Shown here: in pieces, positions 49,744-59,916 of the stretch
Numbering within the stretch: the stretch's first letter is position 1
How the letters are laid out: the number at the start of each line of letters is the position of its first letter
Assembly: GCA_016165875.1 (NCBI GenBank)
Contig: JABBOT010000080.1
Location: forward strand, 6,306,759-6,370,758
Origin: Acanthopleura granulata
Lineage: Eukaryota > Mollusca > Polyplacophora > Chitonida > Chitonidae
Reading direction: 5' to 3'
Length of the DNA stretch: 64,000 nucleotides
Program-made: the position numbers and the translations under genes
Notes under the pieces: generated by a model
Databases searched by the model: none
Told to the model about the DNA's origin: nothing
Seen by the model: only the letters and a program-made list of their open reading frames with translations

Positions 49744-51498
49744 ATGCCCCTCAAAGAGTTTATAAGGCGTCAACATGGAGACGTGGCAATTAAGAAGATC
49801 AACCAACTCAACAATTTGTTAAAGAAGCAGACCCAGACCTCCAACAACCTCGCCTTCCTCCTTAGATGCAGAGACCTACAAGTAATACCCAAGGGACTGA
49901 ACCGTAGATCTCCGGTAAATTCACCAGCAACCCGAAAAATACTGCACACAACCTCTCACTCCTTGTGAAGGAACGGATCCGACACCAACTTAAAGCAAAG
50001 GCAACTCACTCAAGTCAGATAACATCAACCACCGCTGAAGTCAAGTCAAGATTCACTCCGACCTATTCGAAAAATTGCAGTCCATACAAAATCAGACTAA
50101 CAACCCCCTACATCGAGTGATCCAACAGAAGCAAATATCGAAGCTCGGGAGACCCAGGTTAACCCAGGGAACAACAAAGCGTCCACCCTCTAAAAGCAGC
50201 ACTCAAGAAAGCTCGAAAACCGTCATCAACGTAAGCTCATATGATATCACGACACAACAGAGATCCTTACTTTCCAAAGGCCTGTACCAATCTTATCAAG
50301 GAAGTATAATGATGACTTCATCGCTATCATTGAGCGTGGTCTTTAATAACTAGCTCCATGTGGTAACATTCACTACTTACGACACCAAAAACCTGATTGA
50401 CCAGAGAGGAAAAAGCAGCCATCAAACAACTAAGGGAAGAGAAGTCTATCTCCATAGCCCCAGCTGACAACGGGAAAGCAGCAGTCATCATAGACAAAGG
50501 TGACCTCCACAAACTTATTGACAAGACCTTCAAAGATGATAGCACGCACTGCCCCATGCACAAAGACCCCCACCTTGCTATTAAATGCCCAACATAAACC
50601 GCTTGTCAAAAAAAAAAATCCGGGACAAGAAGGAGATTAACTGGAACCTCCAGCAGAAGTTAGCCAACCATCACCAGCTACCCCCATATGCTAGAGCAAC
50701 CATTGCAGACGTCTTCATCTCACCCAACAATTATCAACTCCAGACAAGCCTTTATCGGAAGCCAACCCACACTCACCAGTACATCCACCACAGCTCGAAT
50801 CACCCAGCCCATGTCAAAAGAGGTATCTTATCCACCTTAACAAAACATGCAGCCAACATATCCTTGACTCAAGAAGCTCTTCACTCCGAAGTCAAACACA
50901 ATACCCCAGCATTCATCAAGCAGAACATCTACCCCCTAGAATTGACTGAACACACCATCCGGCATACCCTCAAAAGTAACCAGTAGAACACCCCAAAACT
51001 GACCAGAGGGCCATCACCGTTTAAGATTACCCTACCCTTCATTGGAAGGTCTAGCTACACTATCAAAGACTACTTAAAGAGGAAGCTAACATCGACAGCA
51101 TATTCACAAGTGGATTAACTTTGATCACCATTCTGAACGCAACATGAAAACGGCCACCCACCACCACAGAGGCTGTGTGTACAGAATTAACTGCTCCTAT
51201 GGTGAACACTACATAAGTGAGAGTAGCAGACCACTGAACAAGAGAATCAAAGAACAACACACTTGCACTCAAACTAAAGACATAAAATCAGCAATCTCCG
51301 AACATGTGTTTAGCCAACGCCCGTCACATAATAGACTGGAACAATGTGAAACCCGTTAAGACAAGCATAACCAACACCACAACCACAAATCTAATGGAAA
51401 CCATTGTGATCCGGAAGACTAAACCACGGATCAATAGAGACCATGGAATTTTAATATCAAAAGCCCACCGTGATCCCATGACTGACATATCCCGTTAG
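49744..51498 (+). pseudogene. Broken Penelope-like polyprotein (RT core deleted, GIY-YIG region retained)
   Basis: Pieces in order: 49744-49968, a Lys/Gln-rich N-terminal helix region; 50075-50353, with TVINVSSYDITTQQRSLLSKGL, the segment that precedes the RT in these elements; 50397-50597, with SIAPADNGKAAVIIDKGDL, equivalent to the usual SIxxPADKGxAxVxxD motif; 50585-50986, with YRKPTHTHQYIHHSSNHPAHVKRGIL, the conserved segment after the RT palm; 51144-51359, with CVYRINCSYGEHYISESSRPLNKRIKEQ, a GIY-YIG-like nuclease; 51304-51498, the C terminus. Between about 50597 and 50640 the frame jumps from pre-palm to post-palm sequence, so roughly 200 or more residues including YxDD are gone, around an A-rich junction. 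Several frameshifts and stops separate the pieces. Confidence 0.8.
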
Positions 51499-51721
51499 TC
51501 CTTCGGAATCATACCACAAATGTTATCTTTACCCTGTATATATCTGTATTACCTTATTGGAAGTTTCTTTGTGTAGGTGCCACCTCAGCCTACTAGTATG
51601 TCTTTAATATGTTTTATTAATGTCTGATCATATGTGTTTACACATATATGTTGTAGTCACATTTATTGCTTTCTCAATACCCACCTCTTAGTATATAAAT
51701 TCAACTTTTTCGTTGTATCTT

Positions 51722-51775
51722 CATTCACTTGACAAAGATGTTAGAATGTAAGCCGAAACGTTGAGCTATAATAAA
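51722..51775 (+). ncRNA. Degenerate hammerhead-ribozyme-like motif, 3' pseudo-LTR
   Basis: Counterpart of the motif at 49640. The core is better (CTTGACAAAG against CUGANGA) and is followed by CCGAAACGTTG, but the stem II arms no longer pair well. The two copies have decayed in different parts, as expected for relics of one functional motif. Confidence 0.33.
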
Positions 51776-52002
51776 TCAGAAGATGCTGTCCATATAATTG
51801 TGTGATGTTACTCTGTTAACTTAAGGGAGGAAAATTGTGGTAAGAGAAATGATTCTTCACCTCTAACCAAATACAGAGCATTATTTCTGCAGAGCTGGGA
51901 TATGTACGGTCAGCTGTGCCCTCGATTCACACGGCTAGTTGGCAGTATTCCGTTCTCCAGTGTTTTACCCTACACACAATACTCTTTGACTCACATGACA
52001 AG

Positions 52003-52004
52003 AT

Positions 52005-52036
<32 letters not shown>

Positions 52037-52280
52037 TTGGTATTGTACGCCGTAGCCAAAAATATTTCACTTAAACGACGGCGACCATGGTTGTGGTGAG
52101 AGGCAACCAGGCAGAGCCCAATCGAAAACCAAGACCATCCGCAAGTGGCTGGCAGACCTTCCTACGTACGGCCGGAAAGAAAATCAGCATGAACTTAACT
52201 TGTACTCACAGCGACCGCATTTGTGGTGGGCTTCTGGGTCATTATGCTGAATTGGCGCGCTAACCAACTCACGGAGGCCT
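52003..52280 (-). mobile_element. SINE-A with 13-bp target duplication
   Basis: CTCACATGACAAG (51990-52002) recurs as CTCACATGACAGG (52281-52293). The counterpart in copy A' (57012-57270) has lost its right flank, so insertion predates the A duplication. Confidence 0.92.
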
Positions 52281-52415
52281 CTCACATGACAGGAGAATGA
52301 ACGAGTATTTGAATGATTCTGGGTCAACAACTCGTTCCTAATCTTTCTGTAATATCGTGTTTAGACGATAAGTAAAGAGGTCTGAGTGAGCAAGCCCATA
52401 GACATATGGGATATA

Positions 52416-52665
52416 GCCTCCGTGGCTCAGTCGCTTAGCACTTAGCGCAACGTAATGATCCAGAAACTTCCTTCATATGCGGTCGCTCTGAGTTCAAGTC
52501 CAGCTCATGCTGGCTTTCTAACCATCCGTAACTTGGAACATGCGGATGGTCGTGGGTTCCATCTGGCTCCACACGCTTTCCCCCACTATAATCCTGGCCA
52601 CCGTCGTATAAGTGAAATATTCCTGAGCACGGCGTAAAACATCAATCAAAGAAATAATTAAATGA
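52416..52665 (+). mobile_element. SINE-A, full length
   Basis: GCCTCCGTGGCTCAGTCGC, GAGTTCAAGTCCAGCTCATG, TAATCCTGGCCACCGTCG and AGCACGGCGTAAAACATC. It lies in a roughly 500-bp part of block A that is absent from A'. Confidence 0.9.
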
Positions 52666-52954
52666 ATGACAAGTGAAAATTCTCGAGAAAATTTGCCCTA
52701 AAGAATAATATTTGATAATGTGCTAAATAGTTTAAAGTGAAAAAACTCTCAAAAATGAAGTTATGGTGTGTGAAAAGATCATTAAAAATTGTATCTCAAA
52801 ATGCCTTCACTGAATGTTTTAGATTTTTGCCCACATGAAACGCAGTCGGATTTTTGATTGTATGGTGGGTTTTTTGGACAAGATTGAAGACCTAGTTCAG
52901 TAGTGACGTCACAAAATTTTTGTACACCTTGATGTTTAGTTCTGGATACAGCTG

Positions 52955-53330
52955 TACACATTCAAGGAGGTTCCACTCAGCCACACTTCACGCACCCAGG
53001 AGATACCACAGCCAACCACAATTTACTCCCCAAGAAAGGTTTCACTCAGCTACACTTTACACTTCCGGGTCTCGCTCAACCACAGCTTACACGCCCAGTG
53101 GACGCCCTTCTTTACGAGAGGGTCTCATTTCGCCTCACTTTGCACGGCAAACCCCACACCCAATCACAATTTGCCTATCAAGGAATGGCCCATGGCCAAA
53201 CTTTACACGTCCGGCGAGGTCACTCAGGATAGTTCACCCCACGCAATCACAATTCACACCTGAAGGAGGGCCCCAGGTAGTCACAGCTTATTCACCCAGG
53301 GGACTGTCCGATCAATCACAAGTTATACAG
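52955..53330 (+). repeat. Minisatellite of about 33 bp, in block A
   Basis: Degenerate units on the pattern CACTCAACCACAATTTACAC followed by a CCCAGGGG-like spacer. It resumes after the SINE at 53329, to about 53800. The same array is in A' (57440-57830 and 58180-58330). Confidence 0.75.
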
Positions 53331-53592
53331 GGGAACTCCGTGGCCGAAGGGGTTTACGCCATAACGGCGTAATGACCCAAGTGTCTCCCACCAATGCGAA
53401 CACGGTGAGTTCAACTCTGGCTCATGCGGTCTCCCTCTACATCCGTACGTGAAAAGATCTGCCAGCAATCTGCGGATGTTTGTGGCTTTTTTCGGGCTCT
53501 GTCCAGTTTCCTCCCACTACAATGCTGACCACCGTCGCGTAAGTAAAATACCCTTGAGTACGGCTGAAAACATCTATCAAATAAATAAATAA
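53329..53592 (+). mobile_element. SINE-A with perfect 11-bp target duplication
   Basis: ACAAGTTATAC occurs at 53318-53328 and 53593-53603. The same insertion with the same target duplication (one mismatch) is in A' at 57841. Confidence 0.93.
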
Positions 53593-54004
53593 ACAAGTTA
53601 TACGCTAAAGAACGTAACACTAAGCTACATGTAGACTTTACACATCCCTAAAGGTCCAGCTCTACACACCCCGTAGACACCCCCCCCCCGACCCTTCACA
53701 GAGCAAGAGGACGCCCACTCCTCACTTTACATCTCCAATTTGTTCACCCAACCACACCTTATGCACCCAGAGACATCCACTCATCCACCGTGTATATATA
53801 TACACGCAAGCTCCGACACGCATGCTTAGATATGGCAGTCAATAAAGTGTGACATTTCACATTTCCCCATTTGCACTTACACAAATGAACCTTTTAAGCT
53901 AATTCAATCTTTCGTTTTCTTTTGATTTACAGAAGAAAAAAAAACAATTATATGGGGCATTACAGGTAAAATCCAGTTTTTCTGTCTCGCCTGTCGCTAG
54001 AAAA

Positions 54005-54313
54005 GTATCGCCTCGGAAGTCTAGTGGTTAGAGCGTCCGCCTCGAGGCCGGGAAATCCAGACTGAAACCTGGGTCGAGTTATACCAAAGACTTTAAAAAT
54101 GGTACTTGTTGCTGCCTCGCTTGGCGCTCGGTCCGGGGTCAATATAATGTGACTGGATGGGGTGTCATGTCTGGTGTCTTCGGCATGATGTTCCAATGGT
54201 GGCAACACTTTGGCGGCATGGATTCGCCCTGCCACAAGAAGACACACAGTAAGTTCACACCAGAAGGACTCCTCGTTGATAAATACGACGTTAAACCCCA
54301 AGCACTCACTCAC
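54005..54313 (+). mobile_element. SINE-B, full length, perfect 11-bp target duplication
   Basis: TCGCTAGAAAA occurs at 53994-54004 and 54314-54324. The head has AGTCTAGTGGTTAGAGCG, then GGTACTTGTTGCTGCCTCG, CGGCATGATGTTCCAATGG and the CACTCACTCAC tail. It lies between A and B and has no counterpart between A' and B'. Confidence 0.93.
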
Positions 54314-54677
54314 TCGCTAGAAAATCACGTTCAAATTTATCTGTTATGTAAAAATCACACTTTACTTTTCGAAGCAGCCATGGTTTGAGAACGTGCCACT
54401 ATTAGACAATTAAATCCTTCTCACATAGGGCTCTTGCTAAATTGGTGACTTACCCCGTGAATTTGGCTTTAGCCAAAAATCGCTGTGTGAAACAGGGCAT
54501 TGGATATGACTACTTCACAAAACCAGATAGACCTCCAAATTATCAATGTTTTCTACAAAATAACAATGATATGAGTTTTGCACTCGGATAACGAAAATAG
54601 AGCAGCTTTTGCGACTTCTAATATATATAGAAATGTTGACTACTCACTGCCTCTTCTTTGAAGGAGTTGTCTAGATA

Positions 54678-55885
54678 GAGGAAACAATTAAAGTACCTAG
54701 GTCCTCAATTACACACAAATAAACAACTGTGTTAGTATGGTATAAATATATTCTCTGAGACGATGGGTCTCCGTGGCTTAGTCGGTTATCGCGCCAGCGC
54801 AGCGCAATGACCCAGAATGACTCCCATCAATGCGGTCACTGTGAGTTCAAGTCCAAGAGTTCAAGCTTCTTCTCCGGCCGTACGTGGGAAGGTCTGTCAG
54901 CAATCTGCGGATGATCTTGGGTTTTGCTCCCACCATAATGCTGGCCGCCGTCGTATAAGTGAAATATTCCTGAGTACGGCGTAAAACACCAATCAAATAA
55001 AGAAATAATCCAATCGGATAAAGAAATATGTACTCTCTGAGATGGAACCTGGGACCCATTAGACACAGAGACCAATTAGAGACGGTTTACTTAAGTATAA
55101 ACATATTCTTTTGTGCGTATGCCCGTGCGAATTGACTAATACCTTAAAATATTCGTTGATGAATATATAAATCCAAGAATGCTTAATGGTATAGTCCGCT
55201 GGCTAAGACAATTATACTACTTCCGTTGTATTCACTGCATGGTGCCATGGACTTCGAAGTTCATCCGTTCGTCACACACCCATATGCGTGAAATACAACG
55301 ACAGGGAACATTGCTAAATGTTAACTTAGCACGAAACATTTAAATGCCTTAATAGAAAGTAAGTCATGGATGCTTAATCCCGAATGTGGAAATAAAATAT
55401 TAAAAATATAAATATTGCATCCACGCAGAAGTCTTTATTATCCCTTTATTTTTCTGCATGTCTACCTGTTTGGGTGTCTGTCAGTCTCTCTGTGAGGTAC
55501 TGTAGGCGAAAAAACTTTGTGCTGGGATTTTCAGGATACAGGAACCCCTCAGCACTGAAATTTAGTCAATTTTTTGTGCTTCTTAATCTCCGTTTTCTTC
55601 TTAGCCCACCGGGCTGTCAAGCCAAAACACCAATAGGGAAGTTTCCAGTTCGAACTCTTCGGTTCCTAATGGTAAAAAGAGTCCTACTGCGCTGTGTGAC
55701 AGGTCAAAAATGTTAGGTAACGTTTTTCGACTTTACCAATCACCTGTCCCACCGTCTTCAGGAGGCACAAATGACACTTCTTTCCCTCAGGAACTTCTGA
55801 AGTTTACAAACCCTCCATTTCCCCAACTTTCATCCTCGTGTGTCGAATCAATATGACTTTTTGCGACACTTTTTTAGATGCCGGT
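54678..55885 (+). repeat. Segmental duplication block B
   Basis: Matches 62841-64000 in the same orientation, for example TTTTGTGCGTATGCCCGTG, GACAGGGAACATTGCTAAAT and GGAGGCACAAATGACACTTC in both. Confidence 0.88.
54765..55008 (+). mobile_element. SINE-A within block B
   Basis: CTCCGTGGCTTAGTCGG, GAGTTCAAGTCC, CATAATGCTGGCCGCCG and ACGGCGTAAAACACCAATC. Present at the same place in B' (62928), so older than that duplication. CTCTGAGA-type sequence on both sides may be the target duplication. Confidence 0.9.
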
Positions 55886-56029
55886 GTTATAGTAAATGTG
55901 ACCAGAAAAAATTGCGTAACATTTTCGACAGGTCACATGGTACACTGTGACATTTCTTACCTTTTGCCATGAAAGAATTCGAACTCCCCCCCCCCCCATG
56001 AACGGCCTTTCTTAGATTCCCCCTATTTA

Positions 56030-56640
56030 AGGGATTAGCCCACCTGTGGTGAATAGACATGCTTCTGCTAAATGTGTATTGCCTCCTGGTATAAACTGTG
56101 CCATGGCTGCTTGTGCAGATTACTCTAGCAGACCTATTAACTAAACCCCACCGGGGTACCACTGGGGGAGGGGTTTATAAACACATTCTAGCAGATTTTG
56201 CTCAGAACTGTCAAGACAAAACACCAATTTACGCTTGCACGGAGCTTGATAAGTTTTAAAATTTAACATAAGTAGGTTGATATGTCTACATTTTAACTTT
56301 TAGAGTTAATTTGCAAACGAATTCCTTAAGGATTTTGTCACACATATTACTCCTCCAAACACTTTTATTCAAAAAAAAGCATTCACACACATTTTTCATA
56401 TGTTTCCTAGGTTTGAAGATATTAGATAAAGAATGTAATAGTTTCTGACACATTTTACATTTTTTATTTTCTTAACTTTAACTGATCGCTCAAAACAATC
56501 TACGATGAATATTAAAAATCTTTCTGAAAGTTTTATAGTTTAAGTGGTAAACTATTCACTCAGGTAGAGAAAAAACTTGAACTTTGAAACTTCGTCCAAA
56601 AAATAGCATTTTGAAAAACACCTCTATTCCTTCCAGAATT
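56030..56640 (+). repeat. Dispersed repeat C, copy 2
   Basis: Partner of 46780-47458; here the repeat runs on past the breakpoint into AT-rich sequence (TCCAGAATTTCTC). Confidence 0.8.
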
Positions 56641-57011
56641 TCTCTTAATTTTGATTAAAATTAACGTTAGGTAATTTTTGAAAGCTTGTTTGAAATCAGC
56701 AGTCGCTTAGCTTTCAGAATATATATACATATAGCCATATTTTATCAATACTTTGGGCAACAAAAGGCGAAACGTAAATGTTTGGTTACGAGGGGCCTTG
56801 AGATCTTTAGTTAAATATTGAGCCCTTATCGGCCATTAGCTGAGGACTAAGTAAGGACTAAAATTGTGATGATAGAAACGGGGCAGAGCAGGGGATATGT
56901 ACAGTTAGCTGTGGTGTCTATTTACACCGGTCGAATGCCTGCTAAATGGGAGTATTCAATTCACCAATGTTTTACCGTACACACACGGAGACTTGACTCA
57001 CACGACCAGAC

Positions 57012-57270
57012 AAATTTATTTATTTATTTATTTGATTGGTGTTTTACGTCGTACTCAAGAATATTTCACTTAAACGAAATCGGCCAGCATTATTTTGGTC
57101 GGAAAACCGCACCGGAAACGACAGAAACCCACGACCATCCACAGGTTGCTGGCAAGCCTTCCCACCTACGGCCAGAAAGGAAACCAGCATGAGCTGGACT
57201 TGAACTCACAGTGACTGCACTGGTGGGAGGCACTTGGGTCATTACGCCGCTCTCGCACACTAACCGGCCT
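57012..57270 (-). mobile_element. SINE-A within block A', orthologous to 52003
   Basis: Same orientation and same left flank as the copy in A. The right end passes directly into sequence that in A lies about 500 bp farther on. Confidence 0.9.
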
Positions 57271-57439
57271 CAACTGTGTCTGAAAATGCCATGGCTGAAT
57301 TTTTTAGATTTTTGTTCCCAGATTAAACGCAACTGGAAATTTGTTTCCATGGTGAGTTTTTCGGGACAATATTGAAAACCTTGTTCACCAGTAACGTCAC
57401 AAAACTCTGTACGCCTTTATGTTTAGCTCTGGATACAGC

Positions 57440-57830
57440 TGTACACATTCAAGGAGGTTCCACTCAGCCACACTTCACGCACCCAGGAGATACCACAGCC
57501 AACCACAATTTACTCCCCAAGAAAGGTCCCACTCAGCTACACTTTACACTTCCGGGTCTCTCCCAACCACAGCTTACACGCCCAGTGGACGCCCTTCTTT
57601 ACAGGAATGTCTCATTTAGCCTCACTTTGCACGGCAAACCCCACACCCAATCACAATTTACATTGTGGCACAAAACCACAATTTACCTTTCAAGGAATGG
57701 CCCATGGCCAAACTTTACACGTCCGGCGAGGTCACACAGGATAGGCCACCCCACGCAATCACAATTCACACCTCAAGATAGCCCCCAATCAGTCATAGCT
57801 TTCTCACACGGGTTACAGAACTAGTAATCA
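57440..57830 (+). repeat. Minisatellite of about 33 bp, in block A'
   Basis: Duplicate of the array at 52955, with an extra unit near 57650-57685 (TTTACATTGTGGCACAAAAC). Confidence 0.75.
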
Positions 57831-57840
57831 CAAGTTGTAC

Positions 57841-58147
57841 AGGGGGACTCCGTGGCCGAGGGCGTCAGCGCGCAAGAACGGCGTAATGACCCAAGTGTCT
57901 CCCACCAATGCGGTCACTGTGAGTGCAAGCTTAACTCATGCTGGCTTCCTTTCCCGCTGTAGGTGGGAAGGTCTGCCGGCAACCTGCGGGTGTTCGTGGG
58001 TTTTTCCCGGCTCGGCTCAGTTTCCAGCCACCGTAATGCTGGCCGTCGTCGTGTAGGTGAAATATTCTTGAGTACGGAAGAAAACACCTCTCAAAAAGAA
58101 AAAAAAAAAAAGAAAAAAAAAAAAAATTAAAGTATATAAGTAAGTGA
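57841..58147 (+). mobile_element. SINE-A within block A', tail replaced by A-rich tract
   Basis: Flanked by ACAAGTTGTAC (57830-57840) and ACAAGTTATAC (58148-58158). The AAATAAAT tail is replaced by an almost pure A tract of about 40 bases with a few G. Confidence 0.9.
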
Positions 58148-58695
58148 ACAAGTTATACATTAAAGAAGGTTACACTAAGTGGCAAGTACACTATACACAT
58201 CCCTGAAAGTCCAGCCCAAAACACCCCGTAGACGCTCCCCTGCACAGAGCCAGAGAGCTCCCATTCCTCCTCACTTACACCCCCAGGGGATCCCACCCTG
58301 CCACAGCCTATGCCCACAGAGACGTCTACCAATCCACGGTGTTTCTCTATTAGACCTGAAACAAATAACCTCGGATTGTTCCGACACGCAAGCCTAGATA
58401 TGGCAGTCAGCAGAGTGTGACTTTTCACATTTTCCCATTTTCACATACACAAATGAACCTTTTAAGCTAATTGCGGTGGTAAAATTTCTAAGATGCAAAT
58501 GAACTTTTGGGTAATTACCGTGGCCAATTGCTGCCATTAGGCATTTGTAACGGATCCGCTGTATGATCTCAGAGAGTATTTAAGAAGGAATCCGGACAAA
58601 CTTCTGTAGCATGCGCTATTCCAGAAGCTAGGTAAGTATTATATTTTCTAGAGGACCTTTGGGATTCTGCTTTATTTCTCTGTTTAAGAAATAGG

Positions 58696-58955
58696 AGGCC
58701 TCCAAGTCAGGTCAGACCAGCAAAATGATGCAGGAGTCTCTTAGCAATGCGGTCGCGGTGATTGGCTTCCTTTCTGGTCGTTCAAAGGAATGTCTGAAAG
58801 CAACCTGCCGTTGGTCGTTGTTTTTCTGATGAGTCTGCCCGGTTTCCTTCCACCATAATACTGGTCGCAAATCGAGTAAGTGAATATTCTTGAGTAGGGC
58901 TTAAAACACCAATCAAATAAATAAATGAATAAATAAATAAATAAATAAATAAGTG
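58696..58955 (+). mobile_element. SINE-A, diverged
   Basis: GAGGCCTCCAAGTCAGG, AGCAATGCGGTCGCGG, GCCCGGTTTCCTTCCACC, GTCGCAAATCGAGTAAG and a long AAAT-repeat tail. It lies upstream of the secreted-protein gene. Confidence 0.85.
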
Positions 58956-59188
58956 TTTATTTCATAATAGCTTTTATCTTGTATTTGTTGTTCATTTTAG
59001 TTCAGGAAATGCTGAAGAGTTTAAATCTAGAAATAGGCGACGTAGATGTCAAAGTTCCAAAACTTAATAAATAATGTTATACTAAAACAAGTATCAAAGG
59101 CTAGAAAGTTCTGTTCTATTGTATCTACTTATGTTATGCTATACCAAACAGTGAGGCCAGACTAGATTTAGTCCTCAACAAGACTCCC

Positions 59189-59690
59189 TATATCACTATG
59201 GCAAACAGACGATCATTTTTACGAAAAGAAATACCTTCAGTGTTGCCATGACAACAACCCCCCCCCCCATCAAGAACAGCACCAGTGTTGCAGTGGCGAC
59301 TGCACCACCCGCTTCCTCCTCCTCAGAAATATCTTTTATGTTTCCATGCGGACTACACAACCAGCTTCCTCCTCCTCAATAACACCTTTAATGTTATCAT
59401 GGCGATTATACGATCAGTTCTCTCACGAGTAAAACCCTCAATGCAGCCATGGCAACTAGACGATCTTTTTAATGTACATTGAAAACCTATAATATTGCCA
59501 CGACAACTAGACGACAATTATCCTCCTAAATGAAGCCCTCTGTATTGCCATGGCAACTAGACGACCATTTCCCTTCTCATTGAGGGAACGTTCCTCCGGA
59601 AAGCCATCAATGTTGTGATGTGAAATAGGCGAGTATTCTCGCCTCAACGAAAACCGTAACACTGAATACTCCCACGGAGACTAGGCGTAT
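59189..59690 (+). repeat. Minisatellite of about 50 bp with X-box-like palindromes, upstream of the secreted-protein gene
   Basis: About ten degenerate units spaced 45-68 bp (mostly 50-53). The conserved core resembles GTTGCCATGGCAAC followed by TAGACGA; the rest is pyrimidine-rich. Cores start at 59242, 59287, 59340, 59393, 59443, 59494, 59544 and 59612, with weaker units near 59192 and 59663. The units at 59242, 59494 and 59544 differ from the full palindrome at one to three bases. A C-run interrupts the second unit. The array ends about 230 bp before the start codon at 59917. Confidence 0.75.
59242..59557. promoter_or_regulatory. Cluster of putative RFX X-box sites
   Basis: The canonical X-box is an inverted repeat of the form GTNRCC-RGYAAC. 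GTTGCCATGACAAC (59242-59255) and ATTGCCATGGCAAC (59544-59557) match closely; GCAGCCATGGCAAC (59443-59456) and ATTGCCACGACAAC (59494-59507) are good half matches. X-boxes act in ciliary and some immune genes. Whether these sites are bound, and whether they act on the gene at 59917, is inference; they may only be by-products of the minisatellite unit. Confidence 0.35.
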
Positions 59691-59916
59691 TTTAAGCAAG
59701 CCAGAGCTCTGTCGTCCTCGCTGGTGGCTATTTTCATTGCACTATGTCTTTCCTCACATAAAACAGACCCGTGTTGTTTGAATGCGCATTTCACCGGACT
59801 TCAGTTATTCAGTATTTTACCCTGAAGCAATTATAGGGGATGTAAAGCTGTTAGATCTCTTTCAGTGTATCCAGAGTACTCCCTTGCCACGGGCAGCGAT
59901 CAGCACTGAATCAGAC

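Larger units (their letters stand above)
49630..51822 (+). mobile_element. Penelope-like retroelement, internally deleted, with terminal pseudo-LTRs
   Basis: Two similar termini (49630-49740 and 51710-51822) bracket broken coding remnants in the order expected for Penelope-like elements: an N-terminal helical region, the pre-RT segment, the region after the RT, and a GIY-YIG-type endonuclease. The termini share GTTGTATCTTCAT, GATGTTAGAAT, CGAAACGTTG, TATAATAAATCA and the ATATAATTG-GTGATGTTACTCTGT region. The catalytic palm of the reverse transcriptase is missing, so the copy cannot be autonomous. Target-site duplications were not resolved. Confidence 0.82.
51895..53904 (+). repeat. Segmental duplication block A
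   Basis: Matches 56885-58472 in the same orientation over most of its length, including the minisatellite and two shared SINE insertions. The right boundary is sharp: both copies end at CTTTTAAGCTAATT. About 500 bp (52290-52790) has no partner in A'. Confidence 0.88.
56885..58472 (+). repeat. Segmental duplication block A'
   Basis: Partner of 51895-53904. The minisatellite part (57420-57780) is nearly identical to 52930-53320 by eye, with small indels. Confidence 0.88.

Noticed and set aside
54005..54090. tRNA-gene-like heads of the SINEs
   Set aside because: A and B box resemblances are present, but each is joined to SINE bodies and none forms a clean cloverleaf with an anticodon I would trust.
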